From positions 86,281,447 to 86,345,446 of the forward strand of contig NC_086180.1 of the NCBI RefSeq assembly GCF_023053635.1: a DNA stretch of 64,000 bases. The letters run 5' to 3'. Each line of letters starts with the position of its first letter. Position 1 is the stretch's first letter. Of this stretch, positions 10,799 to 21,744 are shown one piece after another. This DNA comes from Elgaria multicarinata webbii (Eukaryota; Chordata; Lepidosauria; Squamata; Anguidae). The translations under genes and the position numbers were made by a program. A model generated the notes under the pieces. It searched no databases. It worked only from the letters and a program-made list of their open reading frames with translations, and had not been told where the DNA came from.

Positions 10799-12235
10799 CC
10801 CTTTGTGTATTCTTCCACTGTCACACTAGCCACCAGCATGATTCACTGATCAGAGTCCCAAACATTGTTCTTAATATGGCAACTCAATGCACTATGCGCA
10901 CTGTATATAGCTACCAGAAGGTTTACCAGCACAGCAAAGAGTCCTTTAGCTCATAACTAGAAGAAATGGAGGAGGGAGGCTTTTTCATTCCAGACTAGTT
11001 TGTGGTTCGGGTCATGTAGAAAAACACAAAGATGTGATTTATTTTATTACTATTATTCCCTTTCCAACCCACACTACTATGCTATGCAGTGCAATCCTAG
11101 CCATGTTTTCTCAGAAGTATGGCTTCTTAAAATTCAACGGGACTCACTCCCAGGTTAGTGTGGCTACGATTGCAGCCTTTGGTTTCCTGAGGAGTGAGAA
11201 CCATTTTCAATTGCAGAAATTAAATACAAATTCAACGCTACCAGTGAAACAGCCAAGGTTCACAAATGTAGAATGCATTTTGTTACCAGTAATTAATATT
11301 AATTAAGGCTGAGGTTTTAAGGTATGAAACAACTGACGAAACCGGCAGGGTTCAGATTCCTATTTGTCAACTTTTATTTGAAAACAGCAGGAGAAGTTTT
11401 GATCGGAACAATATTTAGCCTCAAACCATCATGCAGATTGTTTTGTGTGGTTGTAATTGAAAAAAGACAGCTTTGGTCGAAGCTCCTGAACACTTTTTAT
11501 TGCTAATTTTGGCTGTAAACCTGTTAATTAGTTACTAGTAAAACATTAGTGAATGGAGCAAAAAGGACCCATCTGTTTAACATTACAAAGATGTCTTCTG
11601 GGCATAACATTTTAAAACAATGGTGGCAATCACGGTATTACCTATTTATTGAACAAAATTCACACAAACATCCTTTCCCTTTCTTATTTCTATAGCCTAT
11701 GCCTTGAAATGATGTATCTTTGAAATCTCTTTTACTTAAAATAAATGCATAAGGCAACTTAACATTCACATTAAGAGAGCAACCCTATGAGTGTACAGCC
11801 CCAGTGGTGAAAGGCTGTGATCTCGGAGCTCTCTGTCCGTTCTAAGATTTGCCAGGCTCTTGCCAGCAGGGCAAGAGGAGCAATAGAGGCTATTTTTGCC
11901 TCTTCTTCCTAAAACGCATTTTGTTTAGATGGCCCCCTGAGCCCATCCAACACCTGTTGCTGGGTGCAGGGGTTCAGAGGCCATTGGATCCATGCACTCT
12001 CCCCGTCCATGTCCACTGGCACGCCCCCATCCCTCCTCCTCCTTCCACTTCCTGAGGGTGGGGAAAGAAGCCACTATGGAGCTTCCCATGGAAGGTGAAA
12101 GGGGCAGGGTTGGAGTGAGGAATCCACAGTCAGATCTCTCCTTAGGCCATAGCTCTATCTACGGCTGTGGAGGAGAAGATCCACATGCTGTCCATGGACC
12201 ATCGGATTATTCTCTCAGCGCACTTTGGGAAAATA
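10799..12235. other. No gene seen
   Basis: Mostly unique sequence. It includes a short palindromic repeat at about 11088-11185 (TGCAATCCTAGCCATG ... CTACGATTGCAGCC), related to the GTGCAATCCTATGCA family at 43184-43306. Confidence 0.45.
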
Positions 12236-12258
12236 ATAAAAATAATAATAATAATAAT

Positions 12259-12740
12259 GGCTTAGGAGCGCAATATCTGATGGAATGCCTCTCCCGACAT
12301 GAACCTAACCGTACACTGTGCTCAACATCTAAGGTCCTCCTCCGAGTGCCTACTCCGAGGGAAGCTCGGAGGATGGCAACAAGGGAGAGGGCCTTTTCGG
12401 TGGTTTCCCCCCAAATGTGGAATGATCTCCCCAACGAGGCTCACCTGGCGCCAACATTGTTATCTTTTCGGCGGCAGGTCAAGACTTTTCTCTTCTCCCA
12501 GGCATTTTAACAGCATTTAACAACGTTAAGTTTGTTTTTAATGGACCCCAGAATTGTTGTTTTTAAATGGATACTGTTGTTTTTATACTGTTGTTTTTAT
12601 GTTTTTGATGGTTTTTAAATTTTGTATACTTTTTAATATTTACCATTTTTAACTGTTGTAAACCACCCAGAGAGCTTCGGCTGTGGGGCGGTATATAAAT
12701 GTAATAAAATAAAATAAATAAATAAATAAATGAATAATAT
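12259..12740 (+). mobile_element. 5'-truncated L2/CR1-group LINE, 3' end
   Basis: The frame at 12259-12510 retains LGAQYLMECL, RRMATRERAFSVVSPQMWNDL and FRRQVKTFLFSQAF, which align with the other L2-group copies here. The 3' UTR ends in GAGAGCTTCGGCTGTGGGGC, GGTATATAAATGTAATAA and an (AATA)n tail. An (AAT)n run at 12234-12258 sits at the 5' junction. Confidence 0.85.
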
Positions 12741-12742
12741 AT

Positions 12743-13045
12743 TTATTTATTTATTTATTTATTTGTTACCCGCCTCTCCCTCTGGATCGAGGCGGGGTAC
12801 AACACAAATAAAAACACCATAAAGTACATAAAACTAATTCAAACGTTTAAAACCAGTGCATGATTAAAAGCAGCACACCATTAAAAAAGGCATCTTAAAA
12901 TTCAGCTAGGTAGGCCTGCCGGAAGAGATCAGTCTTTATGGCTTTCTTAAATTCTGGAAGACTGTTAAGTTGACGAATCTCTCCCGGCAAGCCATTCCAC
13001 AAACTGGGAGCAGCAGAAGAAAAGGTCCTCTGGGTAATAGTTGTC
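12743..13045 (-). mobile_element. 5'-truncated LINE of a second subfamily (minus)
   Basis: From left to right: (TTTA)n tail, CCGCCTCTCCCTCTGGATCG then AGGCGGGG, AT-rich 3' UTR, and a coding remnant. On the minus strand this reads TFSSAAPSLWNGLPGEIRQL and FKKAIKTDLFRQAYL. It abuts the tail of the preceding plus-strand LINE, so the two elements meet tail to tail. Confidence 0.8.
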
Positions 13046-13806
13046 AGCCTTGTTTTTGTTGGCTGGAGTATGGCATGGTTTGGAGTATTCAGTTCTCCCT
13101 AATACTATTTGCTACAAGTGGATGGGCTACTTGGCAATGTCCTCAGTGATTCTTGAGTTTTCAGTAGAATGTATCGCCTTATTTGACTGCTTAGATTGTT
13201 TTGGACCTTTAAATCGTACCTCCTCTGCCTCCATCTCTCAGGCCTATTAGGGTTCTGTGTCACTGATCTACCAGGTTCTGATCCATTTCCTGATGGGAGT
13301 CAGAACTTATACCTCAGTGCATGTAACCTTGGCAGCTATCAGCCCAGTGTTGACACCACTACTTTGCAGATTTCACCTACCCCATTCATTACAGAATATT
13401 ACTGCCTGAGCTTTGTGGGTGGAAAACCCACCTTTCATTTTGATTGTATCGGAAAATTAATTTATTCTCTGCTTGAGCTGCTGCCTCATCCATAAACGTG
13501 CGGCTTAATACAATTCAGTTTACAGTATTATTCATAAACAAACTAGTTTCAGATTGACATGCAAGTTCCTTTTTATTTTATTTATTTTATATTTTTATCA
13601 GTAAAAAATGGTTAGTCAGGGAAGACATTGACGTGAACCGTATTTCAACTGCCATAACTGGAAATGATAAAACAGGAAGACAAGGCCTTGACAAATAATG
13701 TTCAATGAGAAACATTACAAAGTATTCCAGGACAGAAAAACAGAGACAAAATAAAGACTAATGGCACAAAAATTACAAGAGGTAAACATCTTAAAATAAA
13801 TAAATC
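13046..13806. other. No gene seen
   Basis: Frames at 13041-13495 carry no recognisable domain. An AT-rich simple stretch lies at about 13573-13600. The whole may be decayed repeat. Confidence 0.35.
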
Positions 13807-14012
13807 TGGCTGCAGGTTTTTGAGGGCGAGGCATTCCCAACAGCCCTCCTATTCACTTAGTCACTAGTGAGCCTAACTTCTCATGGACATTTTTACCAGG
13901 TGCTATTACTCCTCGTTCTCTTTTTTTAATCATTGCTAGCACGTGCAAGCACAGGGATCCCTGCTCACCCACGAGCTGCCACTTTGCAGAAAATAGCAGG
14001 TAAGCATTTTAC

Positions 14013-14150
14013 ATAAATCATCATTTTGAGCAAATGACAGCCATAAATAGGGCCATTTAAGCAAAATCACAAGCTTAAAAAAATCACATGATTTTTTTTT
14101 GTAAATGACCCTATTTACGGCTGCCATTTGCACAAAATGGTGATTTACCT
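14013..14150. mobile_element. Palindromic MITE
   Basis: Left arm TAAATCATCATTTTGAGC then AAATGACAGCCATAAATAGG; the right arm is its reverse complement with few differences, around an A/T-rich centre. A further TTTTGTGCAAAATGG block follows at about 14167-14185, so the element may be longer or duplicated. Confidence 0.7.
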
Positions 14151-14404
14151 AAAAAGCCTAGCTTCCATTTTGTGCAAAATGGTGATTACTGGAGCTGTGG
14201 GACACCATGAGCTGCTCACCAGATGTTCATGGACCATGTGACAGCTTATTGCACCTGGCGAACAGGGTCGGGCAGCTGATGGGGGGGGGTGTCTGGCGAG
14301 CAGGACACAAAATGGGCAAAGGTGACTTCGCCCATCCCTACCTCTCCATTTCTGTTTTAAATCTGATATTGCATTTTAAATCTTTGCACCACAACTAGGT
14401 TCTA

Positions 14405-14540
14405 TTTGGTTTTGGTTTTTATACTTCAGTTTTATGTTTTCATATCGTATTTTATCATCTCGTATTTTATGGCTTTAATTGTTGTGAACCGCCCAGAGAC
14501 TGTTGGCTATTGGGTGGCATAGAAATGTAATAAATCAATA
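14405..14540 (+). mobile_element. L2-group LINE 3' UTR tail
   Basis: TTGTGAACCGCCCAGAGACTG, TTGGCTATTGGGTGGCATAG and AAATGTAATAAAT form the standard 3' end of the L2-group copies in this window. No coding part remains. Confidence 0.75.
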
Positions 14541-15409
14541 TTGTTCCTCTCTCTCACCATCACCATTGCATGGGCCAAAGCAAGAGGCAGGTAAAGGGGC
14601 AAGTTGCAATGGGGAAGAAGAGGGACAAGTCCACGGGGCCCATAAGTGGACCTTTGCTGGGGTACAGGCCCTCGGCAAGTGCCTGACCTTGACACAGGTC
14701 CTGAAAATTAGGAAGATGGCAGGAGAACACTGCACAGGGGAGGCGCTGGTTATCAGTGCTCGGCCACCAGGAGCCACGTCAGAGCTGACATTTAGTAACT
14801 GCAGATCAGGGTCCAGCATCACTACTGAGACCGAGAATACCCAAAGACACTGCCTGGGGTTGAAGCCAAGGTATCCGTGTCAAATTAGATATGACAACAG
14901 CATCTGCATTTATTGTTCCTGTGTCTGCCCCATTCACATACAAAACAGGGATGTGGCATAGGTGAACGTTCACATTAAAAGGGGTGCACAGGTGAGGGGC
15001 ACTGAACTTTTCCCTACTTTACCACCATGGGATCTATCACTCCTGGCACCTGTCCCCCCCCACACCATTCCTAGTTGGAATTGGAGGTGGAGTGGAGGGT
15101 GGTGAGCATTTTGAGGGACAGACCACGGGAGGTAAGGTGGAGCAGGGAGGGCCTGGTTGCAGATTTGAGGAGCTTTGGACAGGCTGGCCTCTCTGGAGGA
15201 GGGGAAGCGCTGACAACCTTATGCCCTCCCAAACTGAGCTTATTGAGACAGGGGGCTTTTCAACATGAGGCATTTATCATGCGCTTGTCATTTCCTACTC
15301 ATAGTTATTTACAGATTCTTTAGAGGATGCCGTGCCCCTCCAGTTTTGCTTGTGCATCTAACCAGCCCTTTGGACAAGTTTTTGTTTGGGTTTTTTTAGA
15401 AGAGAGAAC

Positions 15410-15909
15410 ATGTGGCATTTAATTGTGAAAGTGGCTGCTAGGGTGCACTACAAGGTCTTGTTGGCCATGTATAAAGCCCTGCATTGCTTGGGTCCTGGAT
15501 ACCTGAGCGCTCGCCTTTCTCCTGTGTCTCACCATTGGCAGACTCGCTCTCAGGAGCAGGGTGCCCTGATGGTCCCCCACTACAAATTGGAATGTGCCGG
15601 GGCCAAGGCTTTTTCAGTGGCTGGCCCCCGGTTATGGAATAATGTGCCCCTGGAGATTAGACAGGCTCCCACTCTCAATTGCTTCAAACCCCTTTGTAAG
15701 GCGTTTTTATTTTCACAGGAGTTTGGGGAGGGGGTGGTTTAGATTGGGGTTGAGGGCTTTTAATGGTTTGAGGGTGAGGGTTTTAATGGAATTCTTAATG
15801 TGGGTTGAGGATTTTAACGGAATTGTTTTGTCTGTCATTGTAAAGCGCCTTGATTCCAGAAATGGGGAGGCGGCGTTATAAAAATGCTTTAAATAAATAG
15901 ATAGATAAA
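15410..15909 (+). mobile_element. 5'-truncated L2/CR1-group LINE, 3' end
   Basis: The frame at 15386-15742 encodes VHYKVLLAMYKALHCLGPGYL, AKAFSVAGPRLWNNVPLEIR and FKPLCKAFLFSQEF. The tail ends GCGCCTTGATTCCAGAAATG, GGGAGGCGGC and TATAAAAATGC before an (AATA/GATA) run. Sequence and tail differ from the 3922 and 17822 copies, so it is a different subfamily. Confidence 0.85.
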
Positions 15910-16262
15910 GAGTAAGTTCCTCTTGTGTATTTGCAGTATTCCTCTTTGCCACAGTGGTGATGTAGTGGAAAAGCAGGAAAGGAAATGCTCCTTGTGTAGT
16001 GCTTTGATTTCAATCCTGCCACGATAGCCATTAACAGCCTTGTGTAGAAAAGCTCAGATGGTGGCACTGATGTTCCAAGCAAGGTGAAACAAAACAATTA
16101 TAAAAGGGAAGAAAACCGATTAGTGTGCTAAGGGTGTTTTTTATTGTAAGGGAGGGAACGAAGGGAGTGGATTGTGGACCCCTGGGGCAGAAAAATACTC
16201 AATTGACCAAAACTATAGCTGAGTTCAAGTTCTTATAATCACATGAGATATCACTCTAAAGT

Positions 16263-16427
16263 AACAAATAAAAGTACAAATTCTCCCTTATAATATTTTA
16301 ATAGTGTTCTTTTTCATCTTATCTTTGTTATGTATTTATTTCGATTCTAAATAAATACATATCAAAGTTAAGATGAAACAGAACACTACTAAAATATTAT
16401 AAGGGCGAATTTGTACATTTATTTGTT
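16263..16427. mobile_element. AT-rich palindromic element
   Basis: The arms AACAAATAAAAGTACAAATT, CTCCCTTATAATATTTTAAT and AGTGTTCTTTTTCATCTTA are mirrored by their reverse complements, closing with ATTTGTT at 16427. The centre is TTTATTTCGATTCTAAATAAA. With about 80-bp arms and a tiny loop it is a foldback element, and only a few arm positions differ. Confidence 0.8.
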
Positions 16428-16429
16428 CT

Positions 16430-17820
16430 TAACTAATTTATTTAAAAACATTTTAGACCACTAAAAATAACTAGCACAGTATTTCGGGGGGTGGGGGAGA
16501 CCCCTAACCCAACACCCTCAGAGAGCCCTCTCCCCAGTGGAGATGATGTGTGTAGTCTCACTTTCACACCAGAGAATCAAGAACTGGTCACCCCATTTCT
16601 ATCCCTTGCAGGAAAAAAGTCTACATCTGGGTCTAGGAAGTACCCACTACTTCTTCTACTGCCTTCTACGTGGGATGCAGGAAGGGGAGGAACCATCAGA
16701 GGATACATTGCAAGGGGGAGGAGCCATCAAAGAACACTTCACAAATGCCCTCAGAAACTTTTCGCTGAAATCTATATTTTCTATATATAGTCCAAGGAGA
16801 ATTTATATCCAGCTTGGTGTCGATCTGGCCCTTGTTTTCTATATACCGTCCTAGGAGGGTTTATTGGATGCACTTGAAACTGGTACAGGACAGCGGTTTG
16901 TTGCTTGTGTTGGCAGGACCTAAAAAAGGTGCAGGACCTAAAACAGGTGCAGGAATCAGTCTGAGAAATCCTTTTTTCATCTCTCCTAGAATTCCCGCCA
17001 AGGGCTTGCCACCTCAAAATCATTTTGTATAGGAAGGGGTAAATTTCACTCACTGTGCCTATCACATAACCCTAATTATCCATCTCTTTATTTTAATGAT
17101 GAAATAATACAATCTCCTATTTTCTCTAATTAACTTTATTAGGAAGGCATTTTTATGTGCCTATTTTTAAAAAATGAAATTCCATTAAAAGTCAGCATAT
17201 CAGATCTTATTAATTCTATTACATTACAACATGAAACATTTCACTGCAGAAAGGGTAGGGAAAAAAGAACTGAATCAAACCCTAATGTTAAGCTTTGATA
17301 ATATTGATTTTTAAAAAATTCCGCGTGTTCACTTTTCTGTCTATTCACTTTTTAAAATAATCTCTGAAAACTTTCCTAATGTGAACGAGGTTTTCTCCCC
17401 TCCCCCATCAACAAAGATCAGCTCATCATAACCTACTTTAGAGGCATTTTTTTTACTCTATTCCCATTTTATTTTTCCTAAGAGTAAAATGGAGTGCTGA
17501 GGCCTCCAGCAGTTCCAATTATTCAACCCTTGGCTCCTTGCTTTAGTTTATATTTAGTTTCTTTCACATTTGTATTATTTTGATTAAAATAAGAACCAAA
17601 GTGACTTACAATAAAAAAGAATGCAACACAACAAAAAATCATAAAAACAATAAACAATAATTAACACATCAAGAGGCAGCAGTATCCAAAGTTTAGTGAA
17701 CACAGCATAAAATGACAAGATTAAAAGCTGATTCTAACCAAAGAGGTCATTCCTCTTGACCTGTGATTGGGCTGGGGGCAAGGAGATAATAAATAAATGG
17801 TACCAATTACAGGGAGGTAC
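16430..17820. other. No gene seen
   Basis: Overlapping small frames around 16491-17065 on both strands carry no conserved motif. The remainder is AT-rich and unique. Confidence 0.4.
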
Positions 17821-17821
17821 C

Positions 17822-18447
17822 AACGATCTGGAAACTTCAACTGGTACAAAACAGGGCTGCACGGTTACTAACAGGGACTGGCCGACGAGACCACATCACG
17901 CCAGTCCTTTTACAACTTCATTGGCTGCCAGTCCAGGTCCGGGCCCGATTCAAAGTGCTGGTATTAACATTTAAAGCCCTAAACGGCTTGGGGCCAGGCT
18001 ATCTGAAGGAACGCCTCCTCCCATATGTACCTGCCCGGACCCTAAGGTCATCTTCAGGGGTCCTTCTCCATGAGCCCCTGCCAAAGGAAGTGAGGCAAGT
18101 GGCTACCAGGAGGAGGGCCTTCTCTGCTGTGGCACCCCGGCTGTGGAATGAGCTCCCCAGAGAGGTTCGCCTGGCACCTGCATTACATGCTTTTAGACGC
18201 CAGGTGAAGACCTTTTTATTCTCCCAGCATTTTAACAGTCTATAAATAAATTTTAACTTGGTGTTTTAAATTTGTAATTTTGCATTGCTCCTGTTTTGAT
18301 CTGGTTGAGCTTTTATATTGTATTTTATATTATGGTTTTATACTGTTGTTTTATACTTTGAATGTTTTAAATTTTTGTGAACCACCCAGAGAGCTCCGGC
18401 TATCGGGCGGTATAGAAATGCAATAATAAATAAATAAATAAATAAAT
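17822..18447 (+). mobile_element. 5'-truncated L2/CR1-group LINE, 3' end (well preserved)
   Basis: The frame at 17955-18245 reads MLVLTFKALNGLGPGYLKER, LPYVPARTLRSSSGVLLHEP, RRRAFSAVAPRLWNELPREV and FRRQVKTFLFSQHFN. The 3' UTR and (AATA)n tail are complete. It is the same subfamily as 3922-4606 and has fewer apparent changes; upstream it is truncated within the preceding coding segment. Confidence 0.9.
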
Positions 18448-18627
18448 TACAAGAACCTTCTCCTTTCTACAGCATTAACTACTGATCATTACCTTTAAAG
18501 GTGCAACCTGATGTATGTTTAGACAGAAAAAGTCCCACAACTCTCTGCATGCTAACTGGGATTGCACCCTAAAGATCTGCATGGCTTTGCTTTCCCAGTC
18601 CTTGTTTGACACTTAAGTACCTGCTCA

Positions 18628-18870
18628 TTTTTATTTATTTTATTATTGCATTTATATCCTGCCTTTTTTCCTCTAAGGAACCCAAGGCGGTGTACATAAT
18701 CCTCCTCCTCTCCATTTTATCCTCACAACAACAACCCTGCGACGTAGGTCGGGTTGAAAGTCTGTGACTGGCCCAAAGTCACCCAGTGGGTGACCGTGGC
18801 TGAGTGGGGACTAGAACCCGGATCTCCCGACTCCCAGTCCAACACTTTATCCACTATGCCACACTGGCTC
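18628..18870 (-). repeat. Sauria SINE, near full length (minus)
   Basis: Plus-strand order: TTTATTTATTTTATTATTGC tail, TTCCTCTAAGGAACCC, AAGGCGGTGTACATAATCC, TCCTCACAACAACAACCCTG, GGCCCAAAGTCACCCAGTGG, GATCTCCCGACTCCCAGTCC, ACTATGCCACACTGGCTC. In reverse this is a complete tRNA-like head with B box, middle part and LINE-shared 3' region. Confidence 0.92.
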
Positions 18871-19089
18871 ACGACATTTGCTCTTCAAACTCGATCCCCC
18901 TAAGCTGCTTCAAAGTCTGTAACATGGCTCTATCCATTCTCCCATACTTTCCCCAGAGCATCACACTAATTCCCTAAAAAGAGTATCATAGCTCTTTCTC
19001 TCTCTCTTCAAATCCTGCCTCAAACCCTGTGTTGTCTGTGAGGTCTTAGCCTTCATCCACCATTGCAACCAAATTTAAGCATGTGTAAC

Positions 19090-19427
19090 CTGGGGGGATT
19101 CCACACGTCGTACTGACGGCGCTTCCATGCGCCCCCAGTGCGCCCCCAAAGCGATCGTGTAGCTTGCCTGGAGAAGAGACGAGGAAGAGGCGTCCTTGCC
19201 GCCGCCGCCACCCACCTACCTCCTCGCCGGCCGGGACGGAGAGCTCGGCGGAAGAAGGCGGGCTTCCGCCGAGCTCTCTGACCCGGCCGGCAAGGAGGTA
19301 GGTGGGTGGCGGCGGCGGCAAGGACGCCTCTTCCTCGTCTCTTCTCCAGACAAGCTACACGATTGCTTTGGGGGCGCACTGGGGGCGCATGGAAGCGCCC
19401 TCAGTACGACGTGTGGAATCCCCCCAG
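19090..19427. mobile_element. 338-bp GC-rich near-perfect palindrome (MITE)
   Basis: Both ends are CTGGGGGGATTCCACACGTC and its exact reverse complement. Arms of about 165 bp run through GCGCCCCCAGTGCGCCCCCA and CCGCCGCCGCCACCCACCTA to an 8-bp centre near 19258. By eye only about six to eight arm positions differ, so the copy seems young. Frames on both strands (e.g. 19046-19321 and 19196-19531) mirror each other because of the symmetry and are not genes. No clear target duplication. Confidence 0.85.
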
Positions 19428-19559
19428 ATTTGCTCATGTTCATACTTTGCAAACCTACTCTTGCCCACAGGCAATTTGATAGTAAGCACCCAAGGGGGTG
19501 GGGAGTTCTGTCTCTTTTATTATTATTTTAAACTCTGTATAGGCCAGAATCCTGCATAC

Positions 19560-19830
19560 CTTTAAGGATTCCTTCTTCCATATGTGCCTCTCTGCTTATT
19601 CAGATCGTCCCGAGGGTGTTTTTCCACATTCCATCACTTACTGCAGTTAGATCCCCAAGTTCGAATCAGAGTCTTCTCTACTGAGGGACCCGATCTTTGG
19701 AGCTCTTCCCCCAGTAAATCAGGATGTCCCCCTGTCACTGGAGTTTTCATAGGCAGGTTAAACATTTCTCTGAAAAGGCTTTTGCTGGATTATGCTGAAG
19801 TTGATGGGTTGTTTTGCGATTGTGTCTCAG
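19560..19830 (+). mobile_element. Old LINE coding remnant
   Basis: The segment reads as a decayed form of the LINE C-terminal region: a PYVPLCLFRSSRG-like start, then RVFSTEGPDLWSSSP where family members have RAFSVVAPRLWNSLP, then LKRLLLDYAE. Frame changes are needed and no 3' UTR is clear, so confidence is modest. Confidence 0.4.
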
Positions 19831-20009
19831 CTTAGTTTCTCAGCATTTGGTTTATAAGCAAGGAGCGCCTCCTCCACTTTCTCCTGTTCTCATCCAAAAT
19901 GAATTCTTGTCCCATGACCATTTAAATGCAGCAGCTATAGCCTTACTTAAACCTTTGTTTCCGCACAGGACAAGTCAATAGCTATCAGACTCACTTCTAG
20001 GGAACTGTC

Positions 20010-20360
20010 GTAAGTAGCTGCAGGATAAGGTGAGAAGTCTCTGGAGCAATACTGATAAGTGGCTGCAGGAAAGGTAACCAAGTGTAGCAAGTAGCTGCAG
20101 GACCAGGGCAGATGTTTAGAGAGTGATAAAGGTAAGTAGCTGCAGGATCAGGATAAATGCTCATGCAGAAGGTAAGTATTTGCAATTCAGGCTGGATGCC
20201 TATAGTGTAATATGGGTAAGTATTGACAGGATCAGGATGAAGGTCCGTGGTGTTGGTAAGTTAACTGCATGGCTAGGTTGAATGTCCCTAGAGCAATAAA
20301 GGTAAGTAGTTGCAAGGTCAGAGAAAATGCCAACATAATGATGCTAGACGTAGGTAAGTA
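20010..20360 (+). repeat. Degenerate ~43-bp minisatellite with a GTAAGT motif per unit
   Basis: A GTAAGT motif starts at 20010, 20132, 20172, 20216, 20256, 20302 and 20354, with decayed forms near 20055 and 20088. Most are followed by AGCTGCAGGAT-like sequence and a variable GAATGTCC.TAGAGCAATAAAG segment. Spacing is about 35-52 bases. Each unit therefore carries a match to the consensus 5' splice site. No coding potential. Confidence 0.75.
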
Positions 20361-21075
20361 GGTGTAGAGTCAAGATGATCTGTTACTGAATTTGCTGTAG
20401 AACTGAGCCAGTCTTTCCTTATCTACTTGTTCTGCTGTGCTCCTGACTGCTGCTGATTGTATTGGAGGTATCTCCCGTATTACTTAACAGCCACTCCTGT
20501 TTCAGCTCTTTGGCCTTCTAACGACCCACTGCTCTTTTCCTCTTTCTACTAACTCCCTTTTTCCCCTCTTCTGTTCTTTGTTCCCTTTCAGTTGATCTTT
20601 CCAGCTGCTCCTCCTGAGTCTCTTTAGTTCAGCTCTCTTTCTTCACTCCTCCCTGAGCTGCTAACATTCAGGCTTTTATCCTGTGCTTCTGCCCCCCACC
20701 TCCCATTCTTCCTCAGGCTCCTTAAGCCATTTAAAAAGCCCCTGTGCTGATTCTCTTGCCTTCTATTCAACCAGCCCTAACTGTTGCTGTCTAGTCTTGC
20801 TTGGCAACCAGGGATACCTGAGGATTGTACAGCGACCCCCAATGGTTCCTCACAGCATGGTGCAAAATATTGATTGTAGTCCCAGTGGATCGCCTGGCAG
20901 CTTCTGCTTGATGGAATTGTCACAAAGAATGCTGGACTAGATGGTTTTTTTTCCTGTTCCAGCAAGGCACTTCTTATATTCCTAAGCATTAGTGCATATT
21001 CTTGTTCAAATCAAGTAAGTGTTATTATTCAACACAATATCTGAATGCATAGGAATGCTGATGAATTATCCCTAA
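20361..21075. other. No gene seen; pyrimidine-rich stretch
   Basis: The segment 20480-20740 is rich in CT tracts. Frames at 20683-20989 on both strands have no recognisable motif; AATGCTGGACTAGATGG at about 20925 resembles a SINE tail. Confidence 0.35.
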
Positions 21076-21079
21076 TTAT

Positions 21080-21335
21080 GGGTGACCATATGGAATGGAG
21101 GACAGGGCTCCTGTATCTTTAACAGTTGCGTAGAAAAGGGAATTTCAGCAGGTGTCATTTGTATGCATGCAGCACCTGGTGAAATTTCCTATTCATCACA
21201 AGTCTCCTGCAGCTTTAACAGTTGTGATGAAGAGGGGATTTCACCAGGTGCTGCATGCATACAAATGACACCTGCTCAAATCCCCCTTTCTATGCAACTG
21301 TTAAAGATACAGGAGCCCTGTCCTCCTACCCTACC
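21080..21335. mobile_element. Palindromic MITE, GGGTGACCATATG family
   Basis: Starts GGGTGACCATATGGAATGGA. The arms GGACAGGGCTCCTGTATC, TTTAACAGTTGCGTAGAAAA and ATTTCAGCAGGTGTCATTTG are mirrored, and an inner inverted pair lies around CTGCAGCTTTAACAGTTGTG. The same family occurs at 44658-44962, and the terminal motif is shared with 42535-42955. Confidence 0.8.
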
Positions 21336-21557
21336 TTAACTCTTGATATACCATCAGTATATGCATCTTTTTTTTTTGTATCAATGTCTAACACATAGAT
21401 GGATCATAAGGATTCTAATCAACAACAACACAGTAGACCACACAATGGATTTTAGCAGACAGTTATTTGTCTCATGCACCATATAGCTAGAAAGGTGCCT
21501 GAAAAATGTTGTGAATAAATACATACACTAATGCTATGCTATAACTAATCACCTTAA

Positions 21558-21744
21558 TACCGTATTTCTTCGATTCTAAGATGCCATCGATTGTAAGACA
21601 CACACGAATTTCAGTACCACCAACAGAAAAAAAAAGCTTTGATTCTAAGAAATAATAAACGCACCCACGATTCTAAGACACACCCCATTTTTAGAGATGT
21701 TTATATGGGGGGAAAGTGCGTCTTAGAATCGAAGAAATACGGTA
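21558..21744. mobile_element. 187-bp MITE flanked by TTAA (piggyBac-like)
   Basis: Terminal inverted repeats TACCGTATTTCTTCGATTCT and the reverse complement extend over about 24 bp. TTAA directly flanks both ends (21554-21557 and 21745-21748), the target preference of piggyBac elements. Inside, TGATTCTAAGA-like motifs recur. Kolobok elements also use TTAA, so the superfamily is an inference. Confidence 0.75.

Larger units (their letters stand above)
13807..14700 (+). repeat. Unclassified interspersed repeat, copy 2, split by insertions
   Basis: The parts at about 13807-13940 and 14545-14695 match consecutive parts of 784-1105 in the same order and orientation. Between them lie a palindromic element (14013-14150) and a LINE tail (14405-14540), which explains the separation. 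The long spacer also contains TTTTGTGCAAAATGGTGATT repeated. Confidence 0.55.

Noticed and set aside
10022-10956. 143- and 239-codon frames in the CpG-rich block
   Set aside because: GC-rich DNA lacks stops by chance; frames overlap in several phases and strands, with low-complexity Ala/Gly/Arg content and no conserved motif.
19046-19531. Several frames of 78-111 codons on both strands
   Set aside because: They mirror one another because the DNA is palindromic, the typical artefact of a foldback element.
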